DNA of 23,213 nucleotides from Candidatus Uhrbacteria bacterium (GCA_003453595.1 DMOG01000031.1:1-23213), one strand, 5' to 3'; shown: positions 15,701-22,746, counted from the first letter of the stretch. The notes: generated by a model from the sequence alone, not told the origin. Translations and numbers: made by a program.

Positions 15701-18696
15701 CACATGAGAATGATTCATATTCATCCATGTACGACGCTTATCATGGTGATCCTTGTAATACAGACTCTGATTGTTTCTCTACTGAGATTTTACTATCATC
15801 AGTTATCGAGGGATTGTGTGTCCAAGAGGAGGTAGAAGATTATCGCTTGGGATTTGTAGCTGGTGCTTGTGATGAAGATCACGCCCAAGACTGTAGCATT
15901 GGTTATTGTTCAGACAATGGTTCGGCTTGTACAGATAGTGGCGATTGCGAAACCTCTGGCGCTGTTTGTACCACTGGAGTCTGTTACGCTATTTCAACTA
16001 CAGCTTGTTCAACAACAGACCAATGTGGTGATGGTCAGGAATGTTTAAGTGGCGCTTGTGTGACTGAAGGCAATTATTGTGCCATGGATTATTCTTGTGG
16101 ATCAGGAGAAACCTGCTTTGTTTCCGAAGCAGCTAAACAAGGAAGTTGTTATCGTAGTTCTTGTTTCCTTTCCATGGATGGTCAGCCCTTTGATAACGCC
16201 CTATACGAAGGCCAAGTCTGTCGAGCCCATCCGGAAGTAAACAGTCCATTTGGAGATAGTGTTGTTAGTCAGTGGAAATATTGGAATGGATCGATATTAA
16301 CTGAGTCAAATGATTTTTCATTATCAGACCTAGTTGAATCAACTGTTGGTGCGATTTTGCCATCAACCAGACTTTCCGGATTTTCACAGGTCAACTTGTG
16401 TGCCAAAGGCGAGGATTGTATGTGTTCCTACACAAAGTTGTCAGACAACACCGGACTCACCAGTTATATAGCCGCTAGCACAAACCGTAAGAATTTGGAT
16501 ATAACAGGAATTTGTAGTCCAGCCAGTTCAGCTCCGGGTGCCTTGTGTACAGATGATACTGACTGTGGCAACATAACCGACGGTTGTGTGCCAATTGTTG
16601 AAGAAAATACAGTTTACGGACTTACTGGTTACTGCTTGGAACGCGATACAGGATTGAATATTGAAGGTGATCAGTATAAGGGTGCATGTTTAACATGGTT
16701 CCCAGTTGATCAACTCGCAGGATCGACGGATTTGTATGCAAAGTATGCGACTGCGGGATATAACGAAGATGAGTATTACTGTGGCTATACCTCAATGTTT
16801 ACGGATTTTTATACAACAGGTTCGCCTGCAGTTGGGTATGAACCGCCGGAGTCTCCTGTTACTTGTGCTGAAACAAATGGAAGTTTTTCATGTAATGATT
16901 TCAGTCTGGGTAGTAGATATCATTGTACTGATAACGCTGGGTGTCCAACTGGTTATTATGCTGTTGTTGGGCAGTGTCTCCCAAATAGCGAGGATGGCGA
17001 TTACTTTGATATTTACGCTGAAGATTTTTGCATGGAAACAACGCAGGCTGATTGTCCTTATGTTTGTGTGCCTTATGGATCGCATAATTTTGAAGATGAA
17101 TCATCCTGCGATCCTGAAACAATCGAGGATACTGCTGAAATTGATGGATTGAGTTTAGATTGTAGTTATAGTGCGAACTTTGATTTCACAACAGATGAAG
17201 GAAATACATACTCATATCGAAATACAGTATGTAAAGCTTTGGGAACAGATTATGAGGAATTTGATGGTTTGGTAGATTATTTGCATAGTTGTGTGTTGTC
17301 AGGGATGTCAATCGAGCACGATGATTATTATGATTTTGTGTATAAGGATTATCAGGATGAAAGTGGCCCTGGTCAAGATGGTGGGAATGCTAATCAAAAT
17401 CAATCAAATGCAGGATTTCTTAATCAATACATTGCTAGTTTTTCATATCCCGCATGTTCTGTTTTATTACAAACATCAGCAGGTTCTAGTGAAAACTATG
17501 CATGGACAGATAAGCTTCTCGGAAATAAGAGTGAGTCAATAGACACATTGGAATATATTTATTCATCTGAAAATGTTCCTTATGGTGCGAGTATCGGTCC
17601 AGAAAATACTGACATAAATGACTATACACCTGCAAGAATAGCAGTTTGCGATAATGGAAGCGAACTAACGCCACGCGTGCCTTATAGTGAAGAGTGTGAC
17701 ACGGAATATAGTGATAGTACGACTTTTGATAATCCAGGAGCACTTAGTTATATAGATTTTAATATGGATGTTGGTAGCGGATGGTATAGTTCTGCTAATC
17801 CTGAATCATTGACTTTTTATACTGAGGAAGGAATTGATAATGTCGTTAGTCGTGTTGATGAGATATTCGCAAAAGTAATAAATATTTGGCATTGGGATTT
17901 GGATACTGTCTCACATTCTAGTACAACATTTACGCCTGTGTTTGGCGGATATGGTGAAGTTGAAACCGGAGAATTGAATTACACAGACGGAAAGATGACA
18001 ACGGATTACACAGATATAGACGATGTCCGTTCTACTGGTTTTACTCCTACTGTTTGGAGTGTGGATTTGACTCATTGTGGGACAAGGTATTGTGAAGAGG
18101 GAACAGAGGGAGCGATTACGCTTAATAGTCAGGATCAGGGGGATTTCCAAAGTACTGATGGGTTCTTTAGAGCAACATTAAAGTTCTTTGCTGCTGCCTA
18201 TAAAGAGCAACTTCCAATTCGGCGAGTGATTGTGGATTGGGGAGATGGGGATGAGTCAGGATCAGATGGGGATGAAAATTACTATAAAAACCATCGAGGG
18301 TTAGTTGATGGTTCGCTAACAGAGTCGATTTGTACCACTGAAACAGAGTGGGGAATGACTTCTGACTCCTGTGATCCAAACTACTTTACCTACCAACACG
18401 CCTATCGCTGTTCCGACGCCAGTGACCTGGATGTGTGTTTGTATGATACTGACGGCCAAATAACAAACTTCCCCTGCCAATTCAACGAATCCACCTGCGC
18501 CTTCCAGCCAAGAGTTCATGTGCGTGATAATTGGGGTTGGTGCACAGGAAGTTGTGGAGAAGATGGTGAGGGGGAGGGGTGTTTTGATGGAGATGGAGAT
18601 TTATCTGGTGTCGGGCCACTAAATCATTGTGATTATACAAATCCTATATATGACGCATGGGTGAATTATGATGGGATCATTTATGTAGAGGAGTAA
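9703..18696 (+). CDS. Giant Cys-rich secreted surface protein
   Basis: About 2997 residues from the ATG at 9703, which follows the upstream gene by 10 bp; a 15-codon longer start overlaps that gene and is less likely. A signal peptide (1-33, cleavage after VHA) leads to an ~300-residue helical, Cys-poor region. The rest is Cys-rich, with at least eleven copies of a motif ending GC-x-x-(F/Y/L), for example near residues 652, 954, 1382 and 1689. Two segments look like CBM_4_9/galactose-binding jelly rolls (about 670-845, starting NPGFE; about 1176-1354, ending YIDNLMLREG). An EB/EGF-like knot lies at 2055-2140. A PKD-like domain (VDWGDG ... QHAY ... VRDNWGW) lies at 2825-2950. No C-terminal anchor is seen. 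It is probably an exported, disulfide-stabilised adhesin-like protein; its ligand is unknown. Confidence 0.85.
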   Translation: MQLKKRMKKIMHLGVSVLLLLSLSFGAVSTVHAQLVVSAPDVVGQQSIMDILKKVATELRDALVSSLSAEMINLLSTMASQLASNTAVWVGSGGNAESPLINVLPSKDYFKYAGARILSDVYNDVVIDNLEDGMWPTLNVYLNTDPSVLAAIRGGIRSFAQRPEISFEYPSIKNNWAGYLATVSASDLSPEIKTAQVLSVMVQAFDPGVNELSAIAQVEMYALNKAQSEARAEEESLQANDGFQAVVHYITGQVETPASQVKKELEYSLELQKQLPFDLNTSLLSNSDSLLSIGVNAGTIFTNTLFSQLMNKFKEGLFEDVSAPGNPFDPNSAVEYSRDRIAQVFRSITSFKPLEITDYSLLSELATCPSTFRGSSRRLFNCGIDSSFASAIALSRTGTTLTLQNAIDEGYVDGNWPLIPSSDTARNQDPKCYTYGFCHSNIVKLRKARIISVGWEIASESDNNSDSSPVTLQEVINGFYSCNSDGELDDQHPWCHLIDPNWVLKFPETQCRTLAYGQLLSAAGTDQRAEECVDIQSCVSEDENGNCAGGYGACVREKNVWQFRGNSCPQEYASCMTFETEQGVKVDFLTNTIDYGDCRASNAGCLWYATQKDEVDDVYDWPVIASVEVADLAIDAYKNRLYFNDEVETCEAEYAGCSTLYERDEDLTLNIFSNPGFEADSNEDGVPDGWLIDGLVYSTDGTKSRTGTDAIDLESAGGTASRLGIVLDQSKFYSMSVYAKSLGTGTDVGTVSLSIVDENGTPTNMSAQSITDDCSGDCLVDCRVLTTDTSTVRLEAEVREVGYTRFECVFTTPTLIDRTLDLYAELTLAGDVSFDDIQIEQSSDPNIFTNGYNQDSFTDVYLKIAPEYLGCTGADSDVAECDLYARMCTEQDAGCGQYIPTNGDPAVSAVISDLDTCPAICDGYDTYRQEATTYESFGDFPIYFIADSADSCNESAVGCTEFTNLETEEKSYFTYLRTCVTEDQAMANTGGDRAATFYTWEGSDEEGYQLRTWRLLESDLDATSYHPYAYASSGEVEMNPGSAPCTNWQTNASGITCEDDSDANLRFDSESSSCDEYIDTITNPDCREFYDIRGSIHYRLWSETTTVDDSCVSYRLTELAGDGATEQAAVCTTAKGYYDAVAGLCRFYGFSNESTECSESDNGCRSYTGGRSANSRVALEEMFEDGSISSWESDSASSVTLSNESVSFGGHSLKSSGQTVWTYQYNEGSTCTDEDGCASTSGALGGGCTVSFGRQYCGTLNNQLFTDKTYTLTFWAKGAVDVAVGFDINASASVTPEVEQTVELTSEWKYYSIGPFDMNSVDYPSFGAGTVLAFDPDGSGDFYIDNLMLREGEDNITIIRDSWTTPMVCDVTTEGAISPQYQLGCQEYTDQDDSTWYLKSFRDLCSDDKVGCSSYFTTEQSDSEYMAVYNATCYNTDLSGGSWLLADNASARTDCHLYTNDAGTSFDTTSPVLCTIVAGADSCQFDLDGWFIPEYKTLVGSGDQNLYHISYGPDATFVAPDSSLYAIYDENLACSAEGAGCMELGQPEFTPDNSKVDSWQTVYLLNDPDLYDTILCGQDELFCKEWDTQADGTWYFKDPIGHTCEYKTDVTVSGTTYSGWFKNGTSEFCYGTGVCSEGGSTCSTDAQCALADAGECLITQGSYLVGGTDSGIWRNGDTQYSGWVGNCSAEYNGCSEFVDPLDMADSEFYTQADGESYFYIDNDQLSESSLLSSQRCNGQVSQKEGCVLFNDGGEVGFDYNASATYTVSSHADELLGKTPFSLVDPVDCSTTTTSTITLADGSTFDPCASRCAYANPRLYADFDIRTIGPDDFEEFVTFGTSCYQDSDCAPYESDLGDMISGDCVAEYLWTQDTGYSQYSDVTRLENDTNRIIKVEQNRVCSEWLSCSSSYSIWDQDAGRYRTICDGIDLCTEYSAEGHPSFCSAWDSDNAAVVLDAEKYVSRDVSFYGEDYSGYSIPDIFPLQTLEQVNIAPPAGYCDWSHENDSYSSMYDAYHGDPCNTDSDCFSTEILLSSVIEGLCVQEEVEDYRLGFVAGACDEDHAQDCSIGYCSDNGSACTDSGDCETSGAVCTTGVCYAISTTACSTTDQCGDGQECLSGACVTEGNYCAMDYSCGSGETCFVSEAAKQGSCYRSSCFLSMDGQPFDNALYEGQVCRAHPEVNSPFGDSVVSQWKYWNGSILTESNDFSLSDLVESTVGAILPSTRLSGFSQVNLCAKGEDCMCSYTKLSDNTGLTSYIAASTNRKNLDITGICSPASSAPGALCTDDTDCGNITDGCVPIVEENTVYGLTGYCLERDTGLNIEGDQYKGACLTWFPVDQLAGSTDLYAKYATAGYNEDEYYCGYTSMFTDFYTTGSPAVGYEPPESPVTCAETNGSFSCNDFSLGSRYHCTDNAGCPTGYYAVVGQCLPNSEDGDYFDIYAEDFCMETTQADCPYVCVPYGSHNFEDESSCDPETIEDTAEIDGLSLDCSYSANFDFTTDEGNTYSYRNTVCKALGTDYEEFDGLVDYLHSCVLSGMSIEHDDYYDFVYKDYQDESGPGQDGGNANQNQSNAGFLNQYIASFSYPACSVLLQTSAGSSENYAWTDKLLGNKSESIDTLEYIYSSENVPYGASIGPENTDINDYTPARIAVCDNGSELTPRVPYSEECDTEYSDSTTFDNPGALSYIDFNMDVGSGWYSSANPESLTFYTEEGIDNVVSRVDEIFAKVINIWHWDLDTVSHSSTTFTPVFGGYGEVETGELNYTDGKMTTDYTDIDDVRSTGFTPTVWSVDLTHCGTRYCEEGTEGAITLNSQDQGDFQSTDGFFRATLKFFAAAYKEQLPIRRVIVDWGDGDESGSDGDENYYKNHRGLVDGSLTESICTTETEWGMTSDSCDPNYFTYQHAYRCSDASDLDVCLYDTDGQITNFPCQFNESTCAFQPRVHVRDNWGWCTGSCGEDGEGEGCFDGDGDLSGVGPLNHCDYTNPIYDAWVNYDGIIYVEE

Positions 18697-18888
18697 AAAA
18701 CCTACCCCCTCAGTCCTTCGCTCCTTTGGAGCTACGGAACTGCAGGCTAACTCCCCCTTAGCAGGGGGAGAAGCAAGAAACTCAATTCCCCTCCTTTTCA
18801 AGGAGGGGTCAGGGGTGGTTGCTGGAAGGCATATTCGGCGACCCCCTCTAACTCCCCCTTGGAAAGGGGGAGAGGTAAGAAACTCGAT
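18697..18888. repeat. Left palindromic repeats of the DUF559 cassette
   Basis: This 192-bp stretch has no gene but holds three GC-rich hairpins: 18751-18770 (ctccccct/agggggag), 18788-18808 (cccctcctt/aaggagggg) and 18852-18872 (ctccccctt/aagggggag). The tails aggggtggtt and ccccctctaa are shared with copies on the right side. The first hairpin may also terminate the giant gene's transcript. Confidence 0.8.
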
Positions 18889-19242
18889 ATGTTTATTTTC
18901 AATAGAAAGGAATATAAAGACAGAAGAAAGTATTTAAGAGGGAATTCATCAAAAGCTGAGATAAGGTTATGGGGTTATCTTTCAAAATCAAAGACAGAAT
19001 GTAAGTTTCGTCGTCAACATAGTATCGGAAATTATATAGTAGATTTTTATTGTCCAAATAAGAAGCTGGTTATTGAAGTGGATGGTGATTCTCATTTTGA
19101 AGAATCGCAACAAATTTATGACCAAGAAAGAACAGAGTATTTAAACGCGTTAGAATTAAGAGTAATCCGTTTTACAAATGACAGAATTTTTGATGATATC
19201 GAAGCAGTTATAGATCAGATACAAGAAGAATTAAATTCTTAG
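18889..19242 (+). CDS. DUF559 (Vsr-like, PD-(D/E)XK-type) endonuclease-like protein
   Basis: A 117-residue protein of the DUF559 family. Visible landmarks are SKAEIRLWGYL (21-31), KFRRQHSIGNYIVDFYCP (39-56) and LVIEVDGDSH (60-69), which carry the acidic residues of a restriction-endonuclease-like fold also seen in Vsr mismatch nucleases. The ATG at 18889 is chosen because upstream codons lie within a repeat hairpin. DUF559 genes are commonly found inside GC-rich palindromic repeat clusters in unrelated bacteria, and here both flanks carry such repeats, so the gene probably moves with them. The biochemical activity is unproven. No Shine-Dalgarno sequence is present. Confidence 0.85.
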   Translation: MFIFNRKEYKDRRKYLRGNSSKAEIRLWGYLSKSKTECKFRRQHSIGNYIVDFYCPNKKLVIEVDGDSHFEESQQIYDQERTEYLNALELRVIRFTNDRIFDDIEAVIDQIQEELNS

Positions 19243-19254
19243 CATTACTCGACT

Positions 19255-19456
19255 CCCCTCCTTTCTAAGGAGGGGTGTGGGGTGGTTGGCGATTGTCGGA
19301 ATGAATAAAAAACCCACCCCCTCTAACTCCCCCTTGGAAAGGGGGAGAAGCAAGAAGCTAGATTCCCCTCCTAAATTAATTCTCCCCCTGCCAAGGGGGA
19401 GTTAGAGGGGGGTGTGATAATTCCCCTCCTTTTTAAGGAGGGGTTAGGGGTGGTTG
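19255..19456. repeat. Right palindromic repeats of the DUF559 cassette
   Basis: Four hairpins follow the DUF559 gene: 19255-19275 and 19423-19443 (cccctcctt/aaggagggg), 19327-19347 (ctccccctt/aagggggag), and 19382-19401, an inverted copy. Together with the left side there are three copies of the aggagggg-aggggtggtt type and four of the ccccctctaactccccc type; the second type is a diverged reverse complement of the first. Confidence 0.85.
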
Positions 19457-19473
19457 TTTATTAAAAGCAGATC

Positions 19474-19501
19474 GCCCCCGTTCTCGAGAGAGAGCGGGGG
19501 C
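19474..19501 (-). terminator. GC-rich hairpin after the lipoprotein gene
   Basis: A 7-bp stem gcccccg/cgggggc with a purine/pyrimidine loop, 25 bp beyond the stop of the minus-strand lipoprotein gene. It probably ends that transcript, although no strong T-tract follows. Confidence 0.55.
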
Positions 19502-19525
19502 TTCGTAGTCCCGACGACCAGCTGG

Positions 19526-20191
19526 CTACATGCGATCGCACACAGCTTCGACGGTGATATCGTTCCACAGATCTACGATCATGGTGATCGTGTCGGTGGT
19601 GATGATGCCGCGGATCGTGGTGCCGTCTCCGAGCGTGCTCTCGACCTTGTTGCCGTCGATCTCGAGCCATGCGTTGCCGAATCCGGTGATGTTTGCGAAC
19701 TGGACAGAACAATCGTTCATGACAACCCCTTCCGTTTCGATCGGATCGGGGTGCATGCCGTCGTCGCAGCTCCAGTCACCGCTCAGGTCGACGCACAGTG
19801 AGGCGCCGAGGTCAGAGGAGGACGACAGGTCGGCCGAGGTCCAGCCCACGTACGGGATGGGGTAGTCGGCGTAGATGTACGCCGCATTCCAGATCCCGGC
19901 GTTGAGCTCGAGCAGGTCGGGCGTGGTGCCGGTGACCGTGGTCTCGCCCTCGGCGGAGGCGATGAAGCTGGCGCCGTTCCCGTGAATGGTCTTGTCCAAC
20001 TCCGAGGAGTCGAGCAGTACCACGGCGTCGCCGTCCCACCCGTAGGTGTTGATGAAGGCCTTGAAGCTGGCTTCATACACCTCGGGCGTGGTGTCGCCGG
20101 TGTCATCGGTGTCGGTGTCGTTGGGGTCGGTCACGTCGCAGCCCAGCACGAGGGCCGCGAGGAGCACGAGGGTCGCGAGGATGCGGTCCAT
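19526..20191 (-). CDS. GC-rich secreted lipoprotein of unknown function
   Basis: A 221-residue protein. The start is set by a strong Shine-Dalgarno AGGAGG 6 bp upstream. Residues 1-18 form a lipoprotein signal (ATLVLLAALVLGC), with Cys18 as the lipidation site, followed by an Asp/Thr-rich linker (TDPNDTDTDDTGDT) and a domain of about 185 residues with alternating polar and hydrophobic strands and four Cys, possibly in pairs. No known domain was recognised. GC content is far higher than in the AT-rich backbone, and DTDDTGD-type linkers are common in GC-rich environmental bacteria such as myxobacteria, so acquisition by transfer is plausible. The promoter lies in the repeated module at 20323-20425. 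Confidence 0.8.
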   Translation of the reverse strand: MDRILATLVLLAALVLGCDVTDPNDTDTDDTGDTTPEVYEASFKAFINTYGWDGDAVVLLDSSELDKTIHGNGASFIASAEGETTVTGTTPDLLELNAGIWNAAYIYADYPIPYVGWTSADLSSSSDLGASLCVDLSGDWSCDDGMHPDPIETEGVVMNDCSVQFANITGFGNAWLEIDGNKVESTLGDGTTIRGIITTDTITMIVDLWNDITVEAVCDRM

Positions 20192-20322
20192 GGTTTGCCT
20201 CCTGGGGCATGTCCAGCTGAGCCGGACAGGGTGGGGATGCCACGGCAGAGCCGGGCGTGCGCGTGAGCGCGAGGAAAAAGTAGCAACACGCCACTTAAAC
20301 CTCCATGACACTTTCTACCCTA

Positions 20323-20351
20323 ACTGTAGCCGATTTTTTGGAATTTGTCAA
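20323..20351 (-). promoter_or_regulatory. Promoter of the lipoprotein gene
   Basis: On the minus strand TTGACA (20346-20351) and TACAGT (20323-20328) are 17 bp apart, close to the sigma-70 consensus. The -35 box is the edge of a module repeated at 22938-23028. The leader to the ATG is about 125 nt and GC-rich. Confidence 0.7.
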
Positions 20352-20424
20352 TCAATCCTCCAGAAATTATAAAAAACAGCATTTGGCGTTAAATGTTAGA
20401 TATATGCCATTCATGGCATAAATT
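20345..20424 (-). repeat. Repeated promoter-upstream module, copy A
   Basis: Shares nearly its full length with copy B at 22938-23028, which has about 10 extra bases. It contains the -35 TTGACA, an AT-rich stretch resembling an UP element, and the palindrome TATGCCATTCATGGCATA (20403-20420). Similarity stops just downstream of the -35 box. Confidence 0.85.
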
Positions 20425-20452
20425 AGCCAATTAAAGACTTGCCTGCACAAAC

Positions 20453-20501
20453 TTATCCACACAAACTACCAACGCTTAGCGTTGATAGTTTGTGTGGATA
20501 A
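20453..20501. repeat. 23-bp inverted repeat with two DnaA-box sequences
   Basis: Arms 20453-20475 and 20479-20501 pair with one mismatch around a 3-nt centre (tta). The outer ends are TTATCCACA and its reverse complement TGTGGATAA, identical to the DnaA-box consensus. It lies in the divergent gap between the lipoprotein and methyltransferase genes. Confidence 0.8.
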
Positions 20502-20536
20502 AATGTAAATTCAACTTACTAATAAAATATGAGCCG

Positions 20537-20545
20537 TGTTATAAT
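20537..20545 (+). promoter_or_regulatory. Extended -10 promoter of the methyltransferase gene
   Basis: TGTTATAAT, identical to the element before the template repeat, lies 33 bp before the methyltransferase ATG. No clear -35 box is seen. Confidence 0.55.
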
Positions 20546-20578
20546 CTCCAAACAGAGATAACCTATTTACTATCATTT

Positions 20579-21262
20579 ATGAGTTCACGGGATTATTACA
20601 ATAATGGCAAGTATCTTGCTGAACATTCTGATTTTTTGAGAAAAGCCGATCCACAGAAAGATGTAACATTCTTAGTAAAGGCGCTTGGCCTGCGAAAATC
20701 GTTGTGTATTCTGGACGTCGCATGCGGTCAAGGCCGTCACATCGAGGCACTTGTAAAGCTTGGCTATTGCGTGGATGGGGTCGATTACTCGACATCTTTA
20801 CTTAAGAGAGCAAGGGAAACGATGAAGCAAATACCAAAATGCAGTTCAGAGTTTCTCTATTCATCTATTGAGACGTTTAGTTCCAAAAAGAGTTATGATG
20901 TAGCATATTGGTTCTTTTCTGATTTGGCGGATGTCTCATTACCGAAGGCACTAAAATCTCTGAATTGTGTACTGAAACATGGTGGCCGTATATTGATTGA
21001 TACTGATAGTGTTTTTCGTATTGTTAGATATTTGCAGGAGCATCAACAAAGGACGTTTTCGTTTGACGCATCCGCAATGGAGTTGATTGATAAGAAAAAT
21101 AATGTGTCGGTTACATATCTTACTGTGCCACAATGGAAAGAATTGATGGCGCAATATGGATTTCGGTTAGAGTCAGTTTATGGTGATTACGATATGAACC
21201 CTTATACAATTAAAAGTCCGCGGTTGATTATTATAGCGAAGCAAGTAGCCCGAGCTGAGTAG
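20579..21262 (+). CDS. Class I SAM-dependent methyltransferase
   Basis: A 227-residue protein with the SAM-binding motif ILDVACGQG (44-52), an acidic GVDYS strand end (67-71), a SYDVAYWFFSD segment in the place of motif IV, and LKHGGRILIDTD as the post-motif strand. The substrate cannot be read from sequence. The ATG at 20579 is preferred over an upstream reading because the -10 element lies between them and residue similarity begins here. It runs convergent with the radical SAM gene (29 bp between stops). It may modify the peptide of that locus, but its own promoter and opposite strand leave this open. Confidence 0.85.
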   Translation: MSSRDYYNNGKYLAEHSDFLRKADPQKDVTFLVKALGLRKSLCILDVACGQGRHIEALVKLGYCVDGVDYSTSLLKRARETMKQIPKCSSEFLYSSIETFSSKKSYDVAYWFFSDLADVSLPKALKSLNCVLKHGGRILIDTDSVFRIVRYLQEHQQRTFSFDASAMELIDKKNNVSVTYLTVPQWKELMAQYGFRLESVYGDYDMNPYTIKSPRLIIIAKQVARAE

Positions 21263-21291
21263 CCCGGGCTGAGTTGAAGTTTTTTTGTCGA

Positions 21292-22725
21292 CTATGCTGA
21301 TGTTGCGTGTACGCTAGCGACCGTTTGCATGAGCCCATCGACTTTTTCGTGAAACAATTCAGGGTCTTCAGTGAGAATCCACATGAGCTCGATGATAGAG
21401 TCGTGGATTTCTTCGCATTTAAAATGTGGGCCATATAGGTCTCGCGTTGTCTGGTAATTTTCACCTCTGCAATTGCCAGCACACATGTAGCGGACATCAC
21501 AGGTTGCGCATTGTCGATTCATAGTATCGACGTTAAGCTCGCGTAGTTTATGTAGAAGAGGTGATGTTTCCCAGATATCAGAGAGATTTTCGGTGCGTAG
21601 GTTGCCGAGCCTGAACGCTGGGATGGCTGTGTCTGCGCATGGGTATAGGTTACCATCCGCCTTTACATATACAGCTCGGTTTGTTCCAATACCACATGTA
21701 TGGCTTCGAACGCCTCCTGCAATTCCCATAATTTGATTGGCAAAGGTCGACTGCGCCATGAGTTGCAAGAATCGTTTGTTATACCGAATGGCCTCGAATA
21801 TCTTACGATAGAACGTTGCCAAAGGCACGGCAATCAGCTGTCGCTTTGCGCGACGGCTGTTGCCTCGCCCGACATGCATCATATTTAGGCAGTTGAATCC
21901 ACAAACACCGATTGAGTCAGCAAGCTCGAGTGTTGCATAGATTTCACTAATATTGCCAGCGTGGACAAACATGTTGACGGCTACGGAAACGCCTCGTTGA
22001 GTGAGTGCGCGGATAGTCTGCACAGTATTGACAAACGTGCCCTGACCTCTAATAACCTCGTGCGTTTCAGCACAGGCACCGTCGAGAGAGACTGACATCT
22101 TGAGGCGTTCATATCGGCTAAGATGATCAATCTGTTGTTTGCTGATGAGCGTTGCGTTTGAGTTGACCTGAACGAAAAAACCCTGTGTGTGTATGTAGTC
22201 GATGAGTTCTAGTGCGTCGGATCGTGTGAAAAGCTCACCGCCTGTTAGCGCGACACGAGAAATACCGTTCTTCCAAGGCATCGTGCTTAGCTGATCAACA
22301 ATGCCTTTGATTTCGTTCGTTGACATCTCGTTTGGAAGTGGATGCCATGCGTGTGCGTAGCACATCGGACAGGACATATTACAACCCTGTGTCGTGGCTA
22401 TCACCAGAACGTTCTCGACATTATTCACCTGGAATTCTGGTGAGAACATGTCTAGACTTCCGGTTATTCCATCTACTTCGAGTACACCCGCATTGAGTAG
22501 TAGCTCTGAAACATCAGAGAACGCCTCCTGTGCTTCTGATATAGGAATCCCTAGTTTTTCAGAAATATCGGCGATGATGAGCTGAGGGTCTGAGAGTGCG
22601 AGTGCCTGTATTACCCTTTCAACACCAGATGTTGCTGAAAACCAGTAGGGTTTTGATTGGAATATAACCACCGCATTGCCATTACGGTGATAGATAGAAG
22701 GGCGTTCCAATAGGGATACGGACAT
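21292..22725 (-). CDS. Radical SAM/SPASM peptide maturase with N-terminal PqqD-like domain
   Basis: A 477-residue protein. Residues about 1-90 resemble a PqqD-like RiPP recognition element (winged-helix pattern ending LLNAGVLE), used to bind a precursor leader. The radical SAM core has CNMSCPMC (Cys115, Cys119, Cys122 for the 4Fe-4S cluster) and an ALTGGE SAM-binding segment. The C-terminal SPASM region has Cys residues in HTCGIG, LYPCAD, CATCDVRYMCAGNC and FKCEE for auxiliary clusters. Such enzymes install crosslinks or other changes on ribosomal peptides. A strong Shine-Dalgarno (GGAGG) sets the ATG. It lies 60 bp downstream of the 27-codon peptide gene on the same strand, with a hairpin between. 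The reaction is not predictable from sequence alone. Confidence 0.9.
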   Translation of the reverse strand: MSVSLLERPSIYHRNGNAVVIFQSKPYWFSATSGVERVIQALALSDPQLIIADISEKLGIPISEAQEAFSDVSELLLNAGVLEVDGITGSLDMFSPEFQVNNVENVLVIATTQGCNMSCPMCYAHAWHPLPNEMSTNEIKGIVDQLSTMPWKNGISRVALTGGELFTRSDALELIDYIHTQGFFVQVNSNATLISKQQIDHLSRYERLKMSVSLDGACAETHEVIRGQGTFVNTVQTIRALTQRGVSVAVNMFVHAGNISEIYATLELADSIGVCGFNCLNMMHVGRGNSRRAKRQLIAVPLATFYRKIFEAIRYNKRFLQLMAQSTFANQIMGIAGGVRSHTCGIGTNRAVYVKADGNLYPCADTAIPAFRLGNLRTENLSDIWETSPLLHKLRELNVDTMNRQCATCDVRYMCAGNCRGENYQTTRDLYGPHFKCEEIHDSIIELMWILTEDPELFHEKVDGLMQTVASVHATSA

Positions 22726-22746
22726 AGTACCTCCATGAAAGTGCAG

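Noticed and set aside
18697..19456. CRISPR array
   Set aside because: The repeats are self-complementary, irregularly spaced, partly inverted and lack unique spacers of constant length; no cas gene is nearby.
19530..20372. Plus-strand frames opposite the lipoprotein gene
   Set aside because: They are GC-driven shadows. The minus-strand frame has a signal peptide with lipobox, a Shine-Dalgarno sequence and a consensus promoter.
20453..20501. Chromosomal replication origin
   Set aside because: Only two DnaA boxes, both within a hairpin; no dnaA, dnaN or box cluster nearby, and no AT-rich unwinding region clearly attached.
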